Origin: Bacillota bacterium
GTDB lineage: Bacteria > Bacillota > Sulfobacillia > Sulfobacillales > Sulfobacillaceae
Direction of reading: 5' to 3'
DNA length: 64,000 nt
Assembly (NCBI GenBank): GCA_021784595.1
Contig: JAJYHT010000002.1
Coordinates: 1-64,000 of the forward strand
The position numbers and the translations under genes are program-made. Under the pieces are notes generated by a model, which worked only from the letters and a program-made list of their open reading frames with translations, was not told the DNA's origin and searched no databases. Below, one piece after another: positions 9,077-17,349 of the stretch. Each line of letters begins with the position of its first letter. The first letter of the stretch is position 1.

Positions 9077-10414
9077 GTGAACATGGACAAAGTCAATCAA
9101 CTCATCGAAGAACATGATATTGAGATAGTGCGTGTGGTGTTCAATGACAACGCCAACGTTGCCCGTGCGCGCAATATCCCGGTCAAGTTCTTTCGCGACA
9201 CCGTGGCGGAAAAAGGTGTGCAGTATCCCTCTGCAATGCTGTCAGTAGATACCTCGGCTAACTTTGTGCTGGCGGCTGGGGAAGGATTTGCAGGCGGCTA
9301 CGGCAGTTGGCTTCTTAAAATTGACCCTGATACCTTCCATGTTATTCCATGGGCCAAGAAGAGTGCTCGAGTCATTGCCGATCTGTACACTCTAGAAGGC
9401 GAACCGGTGCAAGTGGCGCCACGCTCAGTACTGAGAAAAGTACTGAACGAATTGGACCGCGAGGGCTTGAAGTCCTATGGGGCGGCTGAACTCGAGTTCT
9501 ATATCTTTAAGCAGTACGACCAATCGGGGTATGAACCCACGTGGACCGGTCTTCAGTGTTATTCCGAGGTTAAGCAGGGTGAGGTTGACGACATCCTTTA
9601 CGACATCACAGTAGGCTTGGCGGCCGTGGGAATTCATGTGGAAGCGGCCAATACCGAGTATGGTCCGGGACAATTCGAAATTACCATGAACCCTCAATGG
9701 GGAGTGGGACAGGCTGATGCTGCGTTTACTTTTAAGGCCGCGATAAAGGAAATGATGGCGCAGCGAGGGCTCTTGGCCACCTTTATGACTAAGCCTTTAA
9801 CGGGACTTAGTGGCAGCGGCAGTCATTTTCATCATTCTTTATATGACAAAGCGACGGGGCAGAACGTCTTTTATAATGCTGCGGCCGCCGATGGGCTTAG
9901 TGATGTAGCCAAACACTTCATCGCGGGACAGCTTTACCACGCCAAAGCCATATCCGCCTTGGCCAACCCCACGATTAACTCGTATCACCGTCTGCGGCCC
10001 TATACCTTTGCACCGAGCAATGTGACTTGGGGTTTGGAGAACCGCATGTGCATGATCCGAATTCCTGGAGCTCGTGGCCAAGGAACGCACTTGGAAAATC
10101 GTTTGCCGGGAGCCGACATGAATCCTTATCTAATGATGGCGGCGATGTACGCGGCCGGCTTGGACGGCATTCGCAGGAAGCTTGCCGTGCCCGCACCAGT
10201 GGAAAATCAAGATGCCTACGCTCTTCAATCAGCGCCTTCATTACCGAGGAATTTAGCTGAAGCATTGGCGGCCTTGAATGCGGATGATGAATTGATCCCG
10301 TATCTAGGAGCCGACTTTGTCAAAAGCTACACCGCTTTAAAGATGAATGAATTGAATCGGTTCGCCGATCATGTGACCGATTGGGAAATTCGAGAGTATC
10401 GCGAGCTCTTTTAG
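9077..10414 (+). CDS. Glutamine-synthetase-like ligase (third copy)
   Basis: A 445-residue GS-fold protein, closest of the three to canonical GS in its motifs: AAELEFYIF, GPGQFEITM, GSGSHFHHS, NSYHRLRP and HLENRLPGADMNPYL. The frame opens earlier, but GTG 9077 sits 9 bases behind ACAAGGAG and gives the same length as the second copy, so I prefer it (ATG 9083 is the alternative). It is followed at once by the AhpD-like and Dabb genes and then an amino-acid permease, forming a plus-strand operon. The likely reaction is ATP-dependent glutamylation of an imported amine (inference from the PuuA/IpuC/GlnA4 families). Confidence 0.88.
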   Translation: MNMDKVNQLIEEHDIEIVRVVFNDNANVARARNIPVKFFRDTVAEKGVQYPSAMLSVDTSANFVLAAGEGFAGGYGSWLLKIDPDTFHVIPWAKKSARVIADLYTLEGEPVQVAPRSVLRKVLNELDREGLKSYGAAELEFYIFKQYDQSGYEPTWTGLQCYSEVKQGEVDDILYDITVGLAAVGIHVEAANTEYGPGQFEITMNPQWGVGQADAAFTFKAAIKEMMAQRGLLATFMTKPLTGLSGSGSHFHHSLYDKATGQNVFYNAAAADGLSDVAKHFIAGQLYHAKAISALANPTINSYHRLRPYTFAPSNVTWGLENRMCMIRIPGARGQGTHLENRLPGADMNPYLMMAAMYAAGLDGIRRKLAVPAPVENQDAYALQSAPSLPRNLAEALAALNADDELIPYLGADFVKSYTALKMNELNRFADHVTDWEIREYRELF

Positions 10415-10430
10415 GAGGTGCCGAACAAGT

Positions 10431-10853
10431 ATGGGTTTAGTTGAGGGTATTCGGGAAGAAGATGCTACCGGTTTAGTCAAAGAGGTTTTTGAGGATATGA
10501 AAAGGGTGCGCGGATGGGATCGCATTCCGGTCATTTGGCGGGTGATGGCGGTGCAGCCCGAGTATCTCAAGGCCAACTGGGATCGTTATCGCAGCATCAT
10601 GCTGCGGGGCAGCATTGATTTGCGGGTTAAAGAGATGTTGGCTCTTGCGGTCAGCATGGTTAACCGGTGCAGCTACTGAATTGATAGTCACTCTTTCGCG
10701 TTGCGAAAGATGGGGGTAACAGATGAAGAGTTGGTGGAGATGGTGTCGGTGATCGATTTCTTTTCGGGCACCAATGCGTTGACCAGCGGTTTGAAAATTG
10801 AATTCGAATGGCCCAAAGAGACCTTGGATAAAGACCCGGGGCTAGGCAGGTGA
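10431..10853 (+). CDS. AhpD/carboxymuconolactone-decarboxylase-like protein, candidate selenoprotein (CxxU)
   Basis: ATG 10431 follows AGGAGGTG and starts a protein that resembles AhpD-fold peroxidases (LRVKEMLALAVSMVNRCSY). The frame meets TGA at 10677-10679 and then continues in the same frame with IDSHSFALRKMGVTDEELV up to a TGA at 10851. AhpD proteins have CxxCxxxH; here the pattern is C-S-Y-TGA-I-D-S-H, so the TGA stands exactly at the second redox cysteine. This is the position where selenocysteine replaces cysteine in CxxU selenoproteins. A SECIS-like hairpin follows at 10692-10710. Read through, it has 140 residues, a normal family length. The alternative is a nonsense mutation or sequencing error of TGC/TGT. 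Role: thiol/selenol-dependent reduction of peroxides or a decarboxylase-like function in the GS-like operon. Confidence 0.72.
10692..10710 (+). promoter_or_regulatory. SECIS-like hairpin (bacterial)
   Basis: A perfect 8-bp stem (TCTTTCGC with GCGAAAGA) and a 3-base loop GTT. The loop starts 20 bases after the in-frame TGA. Bacterial SECIS elements need a short stem-loop about 16-37 bases after the UGA with G (often GU) at the start of the apical loop; all of this is met. Confidence 0.65.
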
Positions 10854-10857
10854 TGTG

Positions 10858-11172
10858 ATGAGTGCCATGCAGCACATGGTTTTAATAAAGTTCTTGCATG
10901 CGCTGAGCGATGAAGAAACAGCCTGGATTGATCAACGGTTGAGCCAATGGCCTCGGAGCATTCCGGGAATTGCTCGGATGCGTTGGGGCGTAGACGTAAG
11001 TGGCCGGGCACGAGGATATCAATGGGGACTGGTCATCGAGTTCTCTTCAGAAGAGGCTGAGTCCCACTATCACCCTCATCCTCTACACCAAGAATTTGCA
11101 CAGTGGGTGGCGGGAAAGGGAGCAGAAGTTCTGGCGTTTGATTTTCCGATTGCTCCAGGGAATGATCCGTAA
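10858..11172 (+). CDS. Dabb-family (stress-responsive A/B barrel) protein
   Basis: A 104-residue protein with the Dabb pattern: N-terminal HMVLIKF strand, GIARMRWGVDVS, then GLVIEFSSEEA and a C-terminal HPLHQEFAQWV helix. Dabb domains are small ferredoxin-like dimers, including enzymes and olivetolic acid cyclase-type proteins in secondary metabolism. It starts at ATG 10858, just 4 bases after the AhpD-like gene, so it is translated with it. Its role in this pathway is unknown. Confidence 0.8.
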   Translation: MSAMQHMVLIKFLHALSDEETAWIDQRLSQWPRSIPGIARMRWGVDVSGRARGYQWGLVIEFSSEEAESHYHPHPLHQEFAQWVAGKGAEVLAFDFPIAPGNDP

Positions 11173-11238
11173 CAAACCCTGTTCTGGGCATCGGCAGCGA
11201 ACCGCCAAATCTCACACTAAGAAAGGAGTACTGAATCA

Positions 11239-12846
11239 ATGAGTGCACCACATTCTGGTTCCGCAAAAGAATCAGCAAATGTCCTGCAGCAAGGCGGTTA
11301 TCGCAAAGAGCTGGGATTTTGGACGGTGGTATTTTTGGCCACTGGAGGGATTTTAGGGCCCGCAGTCGGATTCACCCCGGTGTCAGTCTTGGCGCTCGCC
11401 GGGCCTTCAGGAATCCTCTCCTGGATTATTGCTTTTGTCCTCATCTTCGCCGTAGCCATGGCGTATGTGGAATTAGGGACGATGTGGCCGCGTGCTGGAG
11501 GAGTAGCCTATTATCCGGCCAAAAGCAGCGGTCCTATTGTTGGAGTCATGAACGCCTGGGGCTCGTTTGTGGGGTACGCGCTGGCGGTGCCATCGATTGT
11601 GGTGGCGTTTGTTGAGTATTTGAGTTATTGGTTTCCCTCGTTGTATAAAAACGGCATACTGACCACGACAGGTATTGTGACGGCGATTCTAGTGACTCTC
11701 GTCATCTTCTTCATCAATACGTTGCGAATTCGGTACATGGGACAATTGAACAACGTGTTCACCGTGGTGACCATCGTTGGACTGGTAGTCGTCAGTGTGG
11801 TTTTGCTAGGACATTACCACGCTAACAACTTTACTCGCTTTCATGGCTTTATGCCCTTTGGCACCACGGGCGTGTTTTTGGCTATTTCCGCCACCATTTA
11901 TGGCTATGGAGGATTTCGCCAACCCATCGATTATGCGGAAGAGGTTAAAGACCCGGGACGTACTATCCCCAAGGCCGTGATTTTAACCATGATTATTACC
12001 ATGGTAGTCTATTTCTTAGAGAGTATTTCTTATGCGGGTGCGATAAGCTGGAAGGGACTAGGGTTGACACCCGGCAATTGGGCAGGACTTAATACCTTGG
12101 CATACCCGTTCGTTTCGGTATCCCATGGCATTGGGTTGCCGCTCATTGGCCTGATTGCCATGGTGACCATGTTGGTGGCCTCGTTCAAGGATGGGTATAT
12201 ATACTTTGGCGGTGCCAGCCGCGTAGGATATTCGTTGGGGCAATATGACGGGTATCTTCCAAAAGTATTTACCAAAATGACCAAGAATGGGATCCCGCTG
12301 CCCTCGGTGATATTGGTGTTGGTGGTTTCTTCTCTTTATATCATCTTATTGCCCTCTTTTTCCTCGTTATTTCCCTTGGTGGCCAGTGCGCTGCTGTTGT
12401 CCTACGCGCCCGGCCCTTTGAGCCTTGCCATTTTCCGAGTCAAGTATCCCAACGAGCCCCGACCCTATGTGCTGCCGGCAGTTAAGGTTCTGGCGCCCTT
12501 TGCGTTCATGATCAGCAGTCTTATGATCTATTGGTCTGGATGGGCCTCAGTGCACATTTTAATTCCCTCGGTGTTTGTCGGATTGCTGCTGCTCTTCTTT
12601 TACGTCCGCCACAGCAAGATTACTGGAGAAGACGTCAAGTATGGAATTTGGCTGCCGGTATTCCAAATTGTGCTGATGGCCTTGTCGTATCTAGGAAGCA
12701 GCAATTTCGGAGGTAAAAACGTGATCCCGTCACCCTGGGACAGTGTCCTGGTAGCGGTTGTTGCGCTAATTTTCTATTACTGGGGACTTAGCTCGGGCCT
12801 TAAGTGGAAGGAAAGCGACGTGGTCCAGGAGTCGTCAGCCTCGTAA
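11239..12846 (+). CDS. APC-superfamily amino acid/amine permease
   Basis: A 535-residue membrane protein with about 12-14 helices. The first helix holds TGGILGPAVGF, the unwound substrate-binding segment of APC transporters, and further on the TIYGYGGFRQPIDYAEEVKDPGR block marks helix 6 and the following loop. It should import an amino acid or amine. ATG 11239 follows AAGAAAGGAGTA. It closes the plus-strand operon of GS-like ligase, AhpD-like and Dabb proteins, and the pairing of a permease with a GS-like ligase recalls puuP-puuA. A bidirectional terminator lies behind it. Confidence 0.88.
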   Translation: MSAPHSGSAKESANVLQQGGYRKELGFWTVVFLATGGILGPAVGFTPVSVLALAGPSGILSWIIAFVLIFAVAMAYVELGTMWPRAGGVAYYPAKSSGPIVGVMNAWGSFVGYALAVPSIVVAFVEYLSYWFPSLYKNGILTTTGIVTAILVTLVIFFINTLRIRYMGQLNNVFTVVTIVGLVVVSVVLLGHYHANNFTRFHGFMPFGTTGVFLAISATIYGYGGFRQPIDYAEEVKDPGRTIPKAVILTMIITMVVYFLESISYAGAISWKGLGLTPGNWAGLNTLAYPFVSVSHGIGLPLIGLIAMVTMLVASFKDGYIYFGGASRVGYSLGQYDGYLPKVFTKMTKNGIPLPSVILVLVVSSLYIILLPSFSSLFPLVASALLLSYAPGPLSLAIFRVKYPNEPRPYVLPAVKVLAPFAFMISSLMIYWSGWASVHILIPSVFVGLLLLFFYVRHSKITGEDVKYGIWLPVFQIVLMALSYLGSSNFGGKNVIPSPWDSVLVAVVALIFYYWGLSSGLKWKESDVVQESSAS

Positions 12847-12860
12847 CACGAATAATGGGA

Positions 12861-12903
12861 AATTAAGGCAAGCCGGAATACTACCAGCCGGCTTGCCTTA
12901 ATT
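12861..12903. terminator. Bidirectional terminator hairpin
   Basis: A perfect 16-bp stem (AATTAAGGCAAGCCGG with its complement) around an 11-base loop between the convergent permease and amidotransferase genes. The A/T-rich base gives U-runs in both directions. Confidence 0.88.
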
Positions 12904-12924
12904 CTTTGTGTGGGAGTCAACAGC

Positions 12925-13608
12925 TCAAGGAAGTTCGATGGCCGTGCCGTAAGAGATTTCTTTAATGTTTGTGGCTTGGGGAAAAAGCGCGTCAAACACG
13001 TAATCGTCCAGACTGTGCAAGCCCGTAGAAGATAGATTGATGGAGCCGATCCGAAAGCTATAGCAGGGATTTTCATGGTTTCCAGCATAGACGGCCAGTT
13101 GACCTTGAGCGGATAGGGCCATAAAGTTGGCATGCCCTTTTAGAGCCTGATGGGTGGCAACCAGACTTTTTGCGAACGGCTGTCCGAGGGACAATTGTTG
13201 GAGCCAGTAGAGGTATCCCACTTCACTATCTGAGGTCCCTTTGAGTTGATCACTAAAGTCCGGCCGATATTCGCGATGGCGGCTAAGAAACCCATTGTGG
13301 GCAAATGCGAAAGTCCCTTCTGGGTCGCAATAGGGTTGGGCGTTAAGGTGGCTCTGTGACGACATTAGACTGGGCCGCCTTAGATGAATGAATGCGCGGT
13401 GCGTCGCGACTTGGCCTAAAACATCCCAAGCGTGCTGGTCGTATTTTAGACCTAGAACCGAACGGTAACGATGCAACCCGCTGTCATCAACCCAAGCCAT
13501 GCCCCAGCCATAACTGGCCACGCCTAGTTCTTCCAACAAACGGGCCCAGGTCAAAGTTTGCTTCATATCCAAAGGTTGGTTGGAAGTCAACGCCAACATT
13601 TCACACAT
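12925..13608 (-). CDS. Class II glutamine amidotransferase domain protein (YafJ/EgtC-like)
   Basis: A 227-residue stand-alone class II (Ntn) amidotransferase. It starts MCEMLA, so after removal of Met the nucleophile is Cys2. GWGMAWVDD, THRAFIHLRRPS and the FAHNGFL motif form the glutamine pocket. Stand-alone members such as EgtC cleave gamma-glutamyl amide bonds rather than serve a synthase. Here that could release glutamate from gamma-glutamyl intermediates made by the GS-like ligases (inference). It is a single minus-strand gene convergent with the permease, with only a weak ribosome binding site. Confidence 0.85.
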   Translation of the reverse strand: MCEMLALTSNQPLDMKQTLTWARLLEELGVASYGWGMAWVDDSGLHRYRSVLGLKYDQHAWDVLGQVATHRAFIHLRRPSLMSSQSHLNAQPYCDPEGTFAFAHNGFLSRHREYRPDFSDQLKGTSDSEVGYLYWLQQLSLGQPFAKSLVATHQALKGHANFMALSAQGQLAVYAGNHENPCYSFRIGSINLSSTGLHSLDDYVFDALFPQATNIKEISYGTAIELP

Positions 13609-13987
13609 GATAAGGGAACCTGCCTTTCTATCCAGCTGTTTTCATCTGGCCCAAGGTGTTGAAGCACTTAAGCTCTTTGTCGCCTGAAGACAAACATAGA
13701 ATGAAACCCCTGTTCCAAAGCTTCGTGGGAATGATCTGAGCATTTAAGATGGCTCTATCGTTTAAAAGCTCTGTGAAAACGTCCCCAATGACGATTTCAA
13801 CCAACAGGATCAACACCCGATTGACTAATTCGCGATTGGTTCAGCGGTTCCTGCTTGCAGCAGAAATTTTAGCATCTAAGGCTGGACAGGCAGGAAATTT
13901 GACATCAGTGGCGAAATCTATAGAAATGGAATTGAAATTCTATTTTCCTAAGATGGGTGGTACTAAACGCCCAGGACAGGAGGATTG
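13609..13987. other. Intergenic region upstream of the IclR gene
   Basis: About 380 bases between divergent genes. I see no convincing gene; the only short frames have no family features. It holds the palindrome at 13921-13942 and presumably both promoters. Confidence 0.6.
13921..13942. promoter_or_regulatory. Imperfect palindrome, possible IclR operator
   Basis: A 22-base imperfect palindrome with arms TAGAA...TTCTA and central AATT; 16 of 22 positions are symmetric. It is 46 bases in front of the IclR-family start, where autoregulators usually bind. Confidence 0.4.
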
Positions 13988-14761
13988 ATGGCGGCCCGAC
14001 AGGAATCACCGGCGCCATCCTTGCGTGCTTTGGAGCGAGGATTGCAGATGTTGGATTACCTCATTCGAGTCAAAGAAGGCCGATTGCATCGCATCGCCGA
14101 AGAAACCAAACTTCCGCCCTCTACAGCGCACCGCTTGTTGCAGGCATTGGAGAACCATGGGTATGTGGTTAGTGAGGATCACGGGCTATATCGATTAGGT
14201 GTAAAAGGACTTTGGTTTACTTCGGCACGCGAGCCGATCCGTCAAGTGCTTGAGGAATTGCGCCGACAATCCGGCGAAACCGCCAACTTTGCCATGTTGG
14301 TGCGTGATGAAATGGAGTATGTGGAGCGTGCTGTTTCGGATCATGCACTGTCTTTTGTGGTGTCGATTGGGGAGCGGATTCCTCTCAATTGCAGTGCGCT
14401 CGGTAAGGCGATATTGGCCTATCGACCCGAATTGCTAGAAGGCATTGTGATGGAACGCCGCACGGCCCACTCGATAATGGATCCGGTAGAACTGCACGCC
14501 GATTTGGAAGTAGCGCGCCATCGCGGTTTTACGGTCGACAATGAAGAATATTTTGAGGGCGTGTTTTGTGTTGCAGTACCGGTATTTGACCGCGCCGGAG
14601 CGGCCGTGGGTGGTGTCTCGATCTCGGGGCCGACCGTGCGCTTCTCAAAGGATCAGGCCTTTATGCAGGCATCCGTCTTAAAGGCGGCTGGCGAACGGGT
14701 CAGCCATTTGTTGGATGACACGAGGAGCCAAGATGACAACGGTCTTCAAAAAGGAGATTAG
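13988..14761 (+). CDS. IclR-family transcriptional regulator
   Basis: A 257-residue protein with the IclR layout: winged helix-turn-helix at about 10-70 (ALERGLQMLDYL, then LPPSTAHRLLQALENHGYV) and the effector-binding domain at about 80-250 (LNCSALGKAILAY, GFTVDNEEYFEGVFCVAVPVFD, GGVSISGP). IclR proteins control catabolic operons in response to a small acid. ATG 13988 lies 4 bases behind AGGAGG. It is followed without a gap by a cupin, an aminotransferase, an SDR and another cupin, so it very likely controls this cluster and itself. Confidence 0.92.
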   Translation: MAARQESPAPSLRALERGLQMLDYLIRVKEGRLHRIAEETKLPPSTAHRLLQALENHGYVVSEDHGLYRLGVKGLWFTSAREPIRQVLEELRRQSGETANFAMLVRDEMEYVERAVSDHALSFVVSIGERIPLNCSALGKAILAYRPELLEGIVMERRTAHSIMDPVELHADLEVARHRGFTVDNEEYFEGVFCVAVPVFDRAGAAVGGVSISGPTVRFSKDQAFMQASVLKAAGERVSHLLDDTRSQDDNGLQKGD

Positions 14762-15208
14762 ATGATGGAAAACAGAGAAGGGGCCGGAGGATATTTTTTT
14801 GTTCCCGACAAACGGGTGGTTGACATCGCCGAGGACAATCCGCCGCAATATATCAACATAGATCAGTTGTCAATGGCGATTGTCGCTGAAGGATTGGGGT
14901 TAAAACCGATTTACGGACAGAACATGATGCTGTCGTTTGTTTATATGAAACCGCATTCGGTGGCGGCACTGCACAGCCATCCCGAAGAGCAAATTGGTTT
15001 GGTGCTTGAGGGAGAGTATGAATTTGAGCTGAACGGGGTTAGGAAGATGATTGGCAAAGGCGATGTGTATGTTGTTCCTCCCAATGTGCCTCATGGCGCG
15101 GTGACGTATGACAAGTCATGCGTGGCATTGGATATTTTCTCCCCGCCGCGATCAGGATATCGGGAAATGCTCCAGGCAGCAAAAAAGGTGGTGACCTTCG
15201 ATGAGTAA
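14762..15208 (+). CDS. Cupin-domain protein
   Basis: A single-domain cupin of 148 residues. Motif 1 is HSHPEEQIGLVLEGEYEF and motif 2 is VYVVPPNVPHGAV, giving the usual His/Glu/His metal ligands. Start ATG 14762 directly follows the IclR stop (AAAGGAGA upstream). The end overlaps the aminotransferase start by 8 bases. Such proteins are often metal-dependent isomerases, lyases or dioxygenases; function not assignable. It resembles the second cupin at 16919 in layout (DIFSP...REM/RELI ending), suggesting an old duplication. Confidence 0.82.
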   Translation: MMENREGAGGYFFVPDKRVVDIAEDNPPQYINIDQLSMAIVAEGLGLKPIYGQNMMLSFVYMKPHSVAALHSHPEEQIGLVLEGEYEFELNGVRKMIGKGDVYVVPPNVPHGAVTYDKSCVALDIFSPPRSGYREMLQAAKKVVTFDE

Positions 15209-16169
15209 TGAATCTATGGCTAAAGGGCCCTCGGCTCGCAAGGAAATTGAAGATGGCTTGTGTTTTTTTAAGGGTCAAATCATGCCATTGGCCGAAGCCA
15301 CCGTAGGTGTGGCGACTCATGCTTTGAATTATGGTACGGGTTGTTTTGAAGGCATTCGGGCCTACTGGAACGAGGATGCGGGGCAGCTTTACATTCTTAA
15401 GGGGTTGGAGCATTACCAGCGGTTGCTGCGTTCGGCGAAAATATTAAAAATCTCGGTGCCTTATTCCGCCCAAGAGCTGTTGGAGTGGACGGTTAAGATA
15501 CTCTCCCTAAACGGGTTCCGTCAGGATGTGTACATTCGTCCCTTAGCGTTTAAAGCGGCGCAACTGATTAAGGTTACGTTGACTGGAGTGCGCGACGACT
15601 TGGCCATATTTGCGGTCCCAATGGGAGATTATGTATCGACTCAAGGGCTAAAGGTCACTGTCTCCAACTGGCAGCGCATTGCGGATAACATTATTCCCTC
15701 CCGGGCTAAGGTGACCGGAGCATATATCAACGCGGCGTTAGCCAGCGATGCCGCGACTGCGGACGGCTACGACGAGGCCATTATGCTGGGGCAAGATGGC
15801 CAGGTGGCCGAAGCCAGTTCATCCAACCTCTTTATTGTAAGGGACAATAAGGTCATTACCTCGCCGGTAACAGCCGATATTTTGGAGGGCATTACCCGTC
15901 AGGCTGTGTTTGAGCTAGCACACGACATCGGGTTGGCTACCGAAGAGCGAGCCATTGATCGAACTGAGCTTTATGTTGCGGACGAAGTGTTTTTGTGCGG
16001 AACCGGGGTGCAATTGGCCGGTGTGGTAGAGATTGACCATCGCGCGATAGGCGATGGCACCATGGGGCCTTTAACACGGCGCCTTCAGTCGCTGTATTTT
16101 GATGCTGTCAGAGGAAACGATTCCCGGTATCGTCATTGGTTGACACCAGTATATGGGGGAGGGAACTAA
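15201..16169 (+). CDS. ilvE: Branched-chain amino acid aminotransferase (fold IV PLP enzyme)
   Basis: A 322-residue class IV aminotransferase. NYGTGCFEGIRAYW is the N-terminal signature, RAKVTGAYIN carries the PLP lysine, and EASSSNLFIV plus GITRQAV are family motifs. Known members move the amino group between branched-chain amino acids and 2-oxoglutarate. In an IclR-governed catabolic cluster it might act on a pathway amino acid rather than in general biosynthesis. It overlaps the upstream cupin by 8 bases; the SDR starts one base after its stop. Confidence 0.9.
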   Translation: MSNESMAKGPSARKEIEDGLCFFKGQIMPLAEATVGVATHALNYGTGCFEGIRAYWNEDAGQLYILKGLEHYQRLLRSAKILKISVPYSAQELLEWTVKILSLNGFRQDVYIRPLAFKAAQLIKVTLTGVRDDLAIFAVPMGDYVSTQGLKVTVSNWQRIADNIIPSRAKVTGAYINAALASDAATADGYDEAIMLGQDGQVAEASSSNLFIVRDNKVITSPVTADILEGITRQAVFELAHDIGLATEERAIDRTELYVADEVFLCGTGVQLAGVVEIDHRAIGDGTMGPLTRRLQSLYFDAVRGNDSRYRHWLTPVYGGGN

Positions 16170-16170
16170 C

Positions 16171-16908
16171 GTGGATCTTGGCTTAAAGGGTCAAGTGGCA
16201 ATAGTTAGCGGAGGTTCGCGAGGTATCGGACGCGCTATCGTACAAGAACTGTTGGACGAGGGGGTACAGGTTGCCACCGGTACCCGCCACCCCCAAGACT
16301 TGGACGGATTGCCCCCCCAAGGGAATCTTATGACGGGCCGCCTTGATGTGACCGATGTGTCCAGCATTGACGAATTTGTGGATGCGGTGATGGCACGCTG
16401 GGGACGTGTTGACATGTTGGTCAACAACGCGGGAAAAGCCTATCCCGGATCCTTTGCTATCCTGACCGATGAGGATTGGCAGCGCGACATTGATGTCAAA
16501 TTGATGGCGCAAATTCGTATGGCTCGCAAGGTATTGACCGTGATGCCAGATGGCGGGCGGATAATTAACATGTCGGCGGTCTTTGGCAAACAACCCGATC
16601 CGCGGTTTTTTGCCTCCAGTGTCAACCGCGCGTCCTGTTTGTCGTTAACCAAAACATTGGCCCGTGAACTGGCAGCCCGTAAAATTCGGGTAAACGCGGT
16701 CAATATCGGGTTTGTCTATTCGGGGCAATGGGATGGTAAAACACCGGAGTTTTTTGAAAAAATGTGCCAGACCTTTGAAGTCCCGTTGGCCCGGTTTGGC
16801 GAGCCTAGGGAAGTAGCGGCGGTCGCCGCGTTTTTGTTGTCTGAACGTGCTTCCTATCTTACGGGCACTATAATCGACGTCGATGGCGGAATGGCTAAAT
16901 ATCTTTAA
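16171..16908 (+). CDS. Short-chain dehydrogenase/reductase (SDR)
   Basis: An SDR of 245 residues with the NAD(P) motif SGGSRGIG and NNAGKAYPG. The catalytic Tyr-x3-Lys site looks altered: the expected YxxSK region reads ASSVNRASCLSLTK, with no tyrosine in the usual place, so activity is uncertain. The C-terminal IDVDGGMAKYL is normal. GTG 16171 sits 7 bases behind GGGGGAGGG, better than the in-frame ATG 16153. It lies between the aminotransferase and the second cupin of the IclR cluster. Confidence 0.85.
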   Translation: MDLGLKGQVAIVSGGSRGIGRAIVQELLDEGVQVATGTRHPQDLDGLPPQGNLMTGRLDVTDVSSIDEFVDAVMARWGRVDMLVNNAGKAYPGSFAILTDEDWQRDIDVKLMAQIRMARKVLTVMPDGGRIINMSAVFGKQPDPRFFASSVNRASCLSLTKTLARELAARKIRVNAVNIGFVYSGQWDGKTPEFFEKMCQTFEVPLARFGEPREVAAVAAFLLSERASYLTGTIIDVDGGMAKYL

Positions 16909-16918
16909 GGAGGAACTC

Positions 16919-17326
16919 ATGACCAACCGCGATTATTTCCCAGACCAGGTGATTTGGGATGGCACGATGGAATATCCTTCGAGTTTTGAGTCGATGCCTG
17001 CCGCCAAAGGTTTTGAGGCGGCTCCGGGGGTGGTGCTGCGTCCCTTTTTTGGTCAACGGATGATGGCCAGTTATGTGACTTTCGCGCCGGGGGCTGAGGC
17101 TCCGATTCATCAACACTTGCAGGAGCAGTTCAGTAAAATTGTGTCGGGACGCCTGCTGTTTACAGTGGGTGAAACCACTCGCTGGATGGAGAGTGGGGAT
17201 ATTGTATCGATTCCGTCCAATGTGCCGCATAAAGCGACGGCTGGTGACCAAGGATGTGTGGCCATTGACATGTTTTCACCCATCCGTGACGGATTTAGAG
17301 AACTAATAGCCGCACAAAACCCTTAG
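16919..17326 (+). CDS. Cupin-domain protein
   Basis: A 135-residue single cupin. Motif 1 contains PIHQHLQEQFSKIVSGRLLF and motif 2 contains VSIPSNVPHKA. ATG 16919 follows AAGGAGGAACTC. It resembles the cupin at 14762 in length and in its MFSP...REL end. It is the last intact gene of the IclR cluster; behind it come remnants of an amidohydrolase that still has its own ribosome binding site. Confidence 0.82.
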   Translation: MTNRDYFPDQVIWDGTMEYPSSFESMPAAKGFEAAPGVVLRPFFGQRMMASYVTFAPGAEAPIHQHLQEQFSKIVSGRLLFTVGETTRWMESGDIVSIPSNVPHKATAGDQGCVAIDMFSPIRDGFRELIAAQNP

Positions 17327-17349
17327 CCGACCCTCAAGGAGGCAATTTA

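Noticed and set aside
13749-13988. Short plus-strand frame before the IclR gene
   Set aside because: No ribosome binding site, no family features, and it covers the palindromic regulatory region.
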